Assembly: GCF_045679555.1 (NCBI RefSeq)
Contig: NC_092115.1
Span: forward strand, 34,294,728-34,358,727
Length of the DNA stretch: 64,000 nt
Origin: Salvelinus alpinus
Lineage: Eukaryota; Chordata; Actinopteri; Salmoniformes; Salmonidae
Direction of reading: 5' to 3'
The notes beneath the pieces are model-generated. The model searched no databases. It was not told the origin of the DNA and saw only the letters and a program-made list of their open reading frames with translations. Below, in pieces: positions 57,540 through 64,000 of the stretch. Positions within the stretch are counted from its first letter, which is position 1. Each line of letters starts with the position of its first letter. The position numbers and the translations under genes are program-made.

Positions 57540-58260
57540 AGTTCAGTGATTTCTGTGGTGGTGGGGCAGCCAGAGGAAAATACGTACCGTAGCGGTTGGT
57601 AATGTTCTATAGTTGCACTGTGATTGGCTCAATGTTTTGTCACTCATGGGGAAACTACGTCACCGTAAAATATACGGGGAGAGTTCAAAACTTCAAGCCC
57701 GTTGGGTGCTGCCATAAAGTTACATTCGAAGTGCCCATCCAAGAAAGGTGAAGGTCATTGGACACAGATAAAATTACGTCAAATCACGTTATATCTACCG
57801 TAGCTTTCATTGATCATGTCAACATCATACTTTCAAAACCTTAGCTAGCAAGCTAGCAGTCATCATCATGAATCAAGTCGACAATGTACTGGCAAATCCC
57901 TTTTAATCCTTGACATATGAATAGAAATTATGAAGAGAAATTATAGATAAAACGTATCGGTGCTCATCGGCCATTGGACATAAACACTACACAATAGGTT
58001 GGAAATCACTAATTCAACAATGAGTGGTTTGGAAGGAATCAGTGGCTAACTGCAAGCATTACAAAGCAATCACTAGCCTGCTATTCAGTGGAGTGGGTGT
58101 GTGCTCCAAGTCTGGGTTTAAGGGTCTCTTTTCCAAGCTTAAAAGGATAAACATTCAATATTGGCCATGCTGTCAATCCATAGTGACTTCTGCCGCATTC
58201 AAAACAACTGGAATCTCGGAACTGGGAAATCTCATACAAGAAGCGTCACTGCAGTACCTG
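57540..58260. repeat. Dispersed salmonid repeat (tentative)
   Basis: The stretch contains ctgtgattggctcaatgttt, cactcatggggaaactacgt and aagtgcccatccaagaaagg phrases, followed by cttagctagcaagctagcag. I associate these with a widely scattered salmonid sequence. No coding frame or terminal repeats are visible. The CCAAT-like gattggctc and acgtcac motifs look like promoter sequence. Confidence 0.5.
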
Positions 58261-58412
58261 GATTGAATCCAGGCTGTATCACATCCGGCCGTCATTGGGA
58301 GTCCCATAGGGCGGCTCACAATTGGCCAAGTGTCGTCCGGGTTTGGCCGTCATTGTAAATAAGAATTTATTCTTAACTGACTTGCCTAATTAAATAAAGG
58401 TTACAAAAAAAA
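58259..58412 (+). repeat. tRNA-derived SINE, 3' portion
   Basis: A degenerate polymerase III B box (ggattgaatcc) is followed by ggctgtatcaca, gggagtcccatagggcggc, cgtccgggtttggc and the tail tgacttgcctaattaaataaagg. The part with box A is missing. It belongs to the salmonid HpaI/SmaI-like SINE group in my judgement. Confidence 0.72.
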
Positions 58413-58439
58413 ATTAAGCCAGACTTTGATGAAAAAAAA

Positions 58440-58830
58440 TGTATTACAAAATTTGCCCACAAAGGACCGCATTGCCACCTTCCTGTTCAAGTGAGCACAG
58501 GTACGGCAACTGCACAGCCCTCAACCGCAAGGATCTCCAGAGGGTGGTGCACCCGATGTCACAGGAAGGCCAAAAGGATTATCACGGACAACAACCACCT
58601 GAGCCACTTCCTGTTCACCCCGCTACCATCCAGAAGGCGAGGTCAGTACATGTACATCAAAGCTGGGACCGAGAGACTGAAAAACAGCTACCATCTCAAG
58701 AGCATCAGACTGTTAAACAGCCATCACTAACACAGAGAGGCTGCTGCCTACAGACATACTCAAATCATTGGCAACTTTAATAAATGGATCACTAGTCACT
58801 TTAAATAATGCCACTTTAATAATGTTTATA
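58440..58830 (+). pseudogene. LINE 3' fragment (same family as 5228-8401)
   Basis: RT C-terminal peptides YGNCTALNRKDLQRVV, then in a shifted frame RKAKRIITDNNHLSHFLF and SIRLLNS, are followed by a 3' UTR with ccactttaataatgtttata. It is a short, frameshifted tail piece. Confidence 0.75.
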
Positions 58831-58840
58831 TATATATATA

Positions 58841-59343
58841 CACTGCTCAAAAAAATAAAGGGAACACTTAAACAACACAATGTAACTCCAAGTCAATCAC
58901 ACTTCTGTGAAATCAAACTGTCCACTTAGGAAGCAACACTGATTGACAATAAATGTCACATGCTGTTGTGCAAATGGAATAGACAAAAGGTGGAAATTAT
59001 AGGCAATTAGCAAGACACCCCCAATAAAGGAGTGATTCTGCAGGTGGTGACCACAGACCACTTCTCAGTTCCTATGCTTCCTGGCTGATGTTTTGGTCAC
59101 TTTTGAATGCTGGCGGTGCTCTCACTCTAGTGGTAGCATGAGACGGAGTCTACAACCCACACAAGTGGCTCAGGTAGTGCAGCTCATCCAGGATGGCACA
59201 TCAATGCGAGCTGTGGCAAGAAGGTTTGCTGTGTCTGTCAGCGTAGTGTCCAGAGCATGGAGGCGCTACCAGGAGACATGCCAGTACATCAGGAGACGTG
59301 GAGGAGGCTGTAGGAGGGCAACAACCCAGCAGCAGGACCGCTA
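58841..59343 (+). mobile_element. Truncated Tc1 (family cactgctcaaaaaaataaag), fused to the next element
   Basis: The left terminal repeat follows a TA run. The transposase N-terminus is open at 59138-59343 ([38 protein letters not shown]) and keeps the CGA codon that is TGA in the related copy at 15916-17495. It stops abruptly within the codons for QQQDRY, where another Tc1 family begins. Confidence 0.85.
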
Positions 59344-60789
<1,446 letters not shown>

Positions 60790-61115
60790 TATGTGACCAA
60801 TACAACTTGATTTATAGTCTGTTTTAGAGAAATGTCATCATCGAATATTGTAAGAGCTTTCAGTGCCTGCTTATATCCTACGGATCTGACTTGGTGTACA
60901 GGGAGAATACTGTAAGAACGGCCCATGTTCTGAATTCTGTCGTTGTACGTTTCAAAAGTGCTGAACAAATAGTTATATTGACTATGTCCGTCCTAGCTCG
61001 CTCATTAAAGTCTTAATCAAAAATACGGATTGCCTTTTAGAGTTTGTACATCTCAATTGTCAGTAGAAACCACATTTGTTTAAGCAAGTCAGCCATATCA
61101 GCTATGTTTTTTAAA
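60790..61115. other. No recognisable gene
   Basis: A short tgaccaatacaacttgattt near the left edge resembles a retroposon tail. Otherwise I see nothing. Confidence 0.45.
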
Positions 61116-61120
61116 GGCAG

Positions 61121-61489
61121 TGTAACGATCTTCATCTGGGGAAAGAGAGGACCAAAGCGCAGCGTGGTAAGTGTTCATGATGAATCTTTAATAGAACAAA
61201 CTGAACACTGAGATACAAAACAACAAAGTGAACTACTGAAAACCGAAACAGTTCCGTGTGGAACACACAGACACGGAAGACAACCACCCACGAAACCCAG
61301 GTGAAAAAAGGCTACCTAAGTATGATTCTCAATCAGAGACAACTAACGACACCTGCCTCTGATTGAGAATCATACCAGGCCAAACGAAAAAACCAACATA
61401 GAAACAGAAACATAGATAACCCACCCAACTCACGCCCTGACCATACTAAAACAAAGAAATAACAAAAGAACTAAGGTCAGAACGTGACA
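61121..61489 (-). mobile_element. Solo LTR, 369 bp, with 5-bp target duplication
   Basis: The ends are TGTAACG and CGTGACA, and ggcag flanks both sides perfectly (61116-61120 and 61490-61494). On the minus strand it shares gtctctgattgagaatcata, aggtagcc and the acgctgcgctttgg block with the LTR at 4590-4930, so it is a relative in opposite orientation. Two inverted copies of a gtctctgattg-type motif occur within it. No internal retroelement sequence adjoins it. Confidence 0.85.
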
Positions 61490-61784
61490 GGCAGTAAATG
61501 AGGCTGAATGAACTATTTTGCTGCCAGACAAGGCTCTGCTGACAGCCAGGTGTAGTAGTGATAAAGATTCACTCCATGGTACTGAAAAAAAGTTATTCTA
61601 TTGGGACAGCTTTCTGTAGGACCTAACAGTTTGTGGGCACCGTTTCTCACTGTTATAGTTCATACAGAGTTTGCCCCACCAAGATTTACATGCTAAAATA
61701 GCCACTTGCTGACAGACACGATGGAATAATTTGCAGAGTTCTCGGATCTTCCTCCCACATCAGAGTGTTTCTGGGGAAGTGAGA

Positions 61785-61852
61785 TCTGGCTTGGGCCTCC
61801 CCTGGCTTGGGCCTCCCCTGGCTTGGGCCTCCCCTGGCTTGGGGCTGTTCCC
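61785..61852. repeat. 16-bp tandem repeat, about 4 copies
   Basis: The unit ggcttgggcctcccct repeats head to tail about four times, the last copy ending ggcttggggctg. It sits in the 3' tail of the LINE to its right. Confidence 0.92.
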
Positions 61853-63160
61853 TGCAAGGATGCAAACTGGTGAGGGCCCAGGAGCAAGATAAAGGAGCAA
61901 GATAAATAAATAAATACAATATGGGGATGAGGTAGGTAGATATATGGGCTGTTTACAGATGGTCTATGTACAGGTGCAGTGATCTGTGAGCTGCTCTGAC
62001 AGCTGGTGCTTAAAGCTAGTGAGGGAGATATGAGTCTCCAGCTTCAGAGATTTTTGAAGTTCGTTCCAGTCATTGGCAGCAGAGAACTGGAAGGAAAGAC
62101 GACCAAAGGAGGAATTGGCTTTGGGGGTGGCCAGTGAGATATACCTGCTGGAGTGCGTGCTACGAGTGGGTGCTGCTATGGTGACCAGTGAGCTGAGACT
62201 TGTAGATAACCTGTAGCCAGTGGGTTTGGCGACGAGTATGAAGCGAGGGCCAACCAACGAGAGCGTACAGGTCGCAATGGTGAGTAGTGTATGGGGCTTT
62301 GGTGACAAAACGGATGGCACTGTGATAGACTGCATCCAATTTGTTGAGTAGAGTGTTGGAGGCTATTTTATAGATGACATCACCGAAGTCGAGGATCGGT
62401 AGGATGGTCAGTTTTACGAGGGTATGTTTGGCAGCATGAGTGAAGGACGCTTTGTTGCAATATAGGAAGCCGGTTCTAGATTTAATTTTGGATTGGAGAT
62501 GCTTAATGTGAGTCTGGAAGGAGAGTTTACAGTCTAACCAGACACCTAGGTATTTGTAGTTGTCCACGTATTCTAAGTCAGAGCCGTCCAGAGTAGTGAT
62601 GCTGGACGGGCGAGCAGGTGCAGGCAGTGATCGATTGAATAGCATGCATTTAGTTTTACTTGCGTTTAAGAGCAGTTGGAGGCCACGGAAGGAGAGTTGT
62701 ATGGCATTGAAGCTCGTCTGGAGGGTTGTTAACACAGTGTCCAAAGAAGGGCCAGAGGTATACAGACTGGTGTCGTCTGCGTAGAGGTGGATCAGAGACT
62801 CACCAGCAGCAAGAGCGACATCATTGATGTATACAGAGAAGAGAGTCGGCCCGAGAATTGAACCCTGTGGCACCCCCATAGAGACTGCCAGAGGTCCGGA
62901 CAACAGGCCCTCCGATTTGACACACTGAACTCTATCAGAGAAGAAGTTGGTAAACCAGGCAAGGCAAACATTTCAGAAACCAAGGCTGTCGAGTCTGCCA
63001 ATAAGAATGTGGTGATTGACAGAGTCGAAAGCCTTGGCCAGGTCGATGAATACGGCTGCACAGTAATGTCTCTTATCGATGGCGGTTATGATGTCGTTTA
63101 GGAACTTGAGCGTAGCTGAGGTGCACCCATGACCAGCTCTGAAACCAGATTGCATAGCGG
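61853..63160 (-). pseudogene. LINE reverse transcriptase fragment, minus strand
   Basis: The minus-strand frame from 63155 gives MQSGFRAGHGCTSATLKFLN and FIDLAKAFDSVNHHILIGRL. A TGA interrupts at 62975-62973. The same frame continues from NVCLAWFTNFFSDRVQ through SMGVPQGSILGPTLFSVYIN and HLYADDTSLYTSG (intact YADD) to about 62200. There a deletion of about 26 bp shifts the frame, and the end (NDWNELQKSLKLETHISL, finishing LTDHCTCT) is read at 62230-61964. A 3' tail with cctcatccccatattgtatt follows. The 5' end is cut near 63160. The family is of the jockey/I type, uncertain. Confidence 0.85.
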
Positions 63161-63640
63161 AGAAGTTACGAGTGAAAATGTGTGTGTGTTATATTAAACA
63201 TAGAGGAGGGGTAAAATGTAGGCAAGCAACTACTAGTCGAATAAGACATGGGAGAGATGTCGAATTTTGGCAAAAAATATTTATTTATAGACTAATACAC
63301 TTGAAACAAATAGCCAAACTCAAAACTGGGGACATTACTAGGGCTTCCCACGCGATCAAACCGACATAAAAAATCTAATGAAACGCAGCTTAACGTGATC
63401 AGAAATCTCAACTAGCAAGCAAGTTGCAGCGATGAAGAATATAGTGCGTGCGCGTTCACGCGAAGGTAGGGGGGAGATTTTCTGCACAACACCGGCAAGG
63501 AGTCGTATACCAGTTAATACTATAGCGAATTGGTTAGGTTACTAACGTTAGCTGTCTGACTTTATTAGCCAGCTAATTTTCACACAATAAACTCTGTTAT
63601 TTGATCAGCTAAGCAGGCTAATGTTGCTCAACATTTCTCT
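63161..63640. other. No recognisable gene; probably interior of the hAT element
   Basis: I see no coding motif. Continuity with the hAT-like end to the right is plausible but not shown. Confidence 0.35.
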
Positions 63641-63997
63641 GGCTAGCTAAGGCTTCTCACTTACCTCTTCGTTATCGTTCAGGGAACGCGCTGCTGTAAC
63701 TGCCTTTGCACTATCTGCTGTCTTTCCATAGCGCACGCTGATCCAATAACTAGCAAATTGGTTGTCTCTTGTCTCTTCAGTCGTGTGCAGCATTCTGTTG
63801 TTATGTGAACAATTGGCTGAGCCTTGGATACAGCCAGTATTGCTCCGAAGGTGCAGCACTCGTTCGCTTACAGCCAGTAATGATCCAACCCCCTCCCACA
63901 CAAACTTTTGTCATCGGATCTACACCATTCACGTAGGTCACCTATTTTGGAATCAAAACGGCGAATTTTGCCGAAAGGTGACTAGTTTGCATCCCTG
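63641..63997 (-). mobile_element. Probable hAT element end with a first exon
   Basis: On the minus strand the sequence starts CAGGGATGCAAACTAGTCAC at 63997, a hAT-like terminal repeat. An ATG at 63793 opens MLHTTEETRDNQFASYWISV and runs through SARSLNDNEE-like sequence (43 codons) to a strong splice donor gaag-ag/gtaagtgag at 63664. This resembles the 5' end of a hAT transposase gene with an intron. The other end and the target duplication lie outside the window or are lost. Confidence 0.5.
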
Positions 63998-64000
63998 TCC

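Overview
The window is animal, almost certainly salmonid fish, nuclear DNA. Three observations support this: split host genes with GT-AG introns, the absence of any dense operon-like coding, and a very high load of repeat families typical of salmonids. These include many different Tc1/mariner transposons (one of the Sleeping Beauty lineage), L2-type and related LINEs, a 5S-rRNA-derived SINE, a tRNA-type SINE fragment, hAT-like MITEs, solo LTRs and a DIRS-like element. These family names rest on my own recognition of sequence and were not searched.

Host genes lie in one island. SNAP47 (minus strand, 44303-48613, four coding exons, 425 codons plus stop) and JMJD4 (plus strand, 49851-53618, six coding exons, 431 codons plus stop) are head to head across about 1.2 kb. 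Both can be assembled at exact splice sites without a frame break. To the right, 56850-57200 (minus) holds a last-exon-like piece of IBA57 with frame damage, probably a decayed copy. The same neighbourhood exists on human chromosome 1q42, so the block looks like conserved synteny.

The layout is as follows. 0-0.9 kb: 45-bp minisatellite. 2.1-2.5 kb: 5S-derived SINE. 4.6-4.9 kb: solo LTR with a perfect target duplication. 5.0-8.4 kb: fold-back MITE and a decayed LINE that contains copy A of a dispersed segment. 10-19.7 kb: run of Tc1 elements and fragments. 20.8-27.3 kb: a LINE split by a 1.46-kb solo LTR and by a Tc1 element that itself contains a second copy of that LTR. 27.8-30.1 kb: two hAT-like MITEs and a deleted Tc1. 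30.8-33.8 kb: DIRS-like element. 34.4-39.8 kb: three Tc1 elements, two of them inside copy B of the dispersed segment. 40-44.3 kb: mostly unassigned. 44.3-53.6 kb: SNAP47/JMJD4. 54.0-56.7 kb: L2 LINE with a long open frame. 57.5-60.8 kb: repeats and a chimeric Tc1 pair. 61.1-61.5 kb: second solo LTR. 61.8-63.2 kb: another LINE. 63.6-64.0 kb: one end of a probable hAT element.

I found no sign of a new multi-gene system. The most informative structures are the nested insertions, the paralogous empty site that dates a Tc1 insertion, two junctions that fuse unrelated Tc1 families, and the decayed IBA57 exon.
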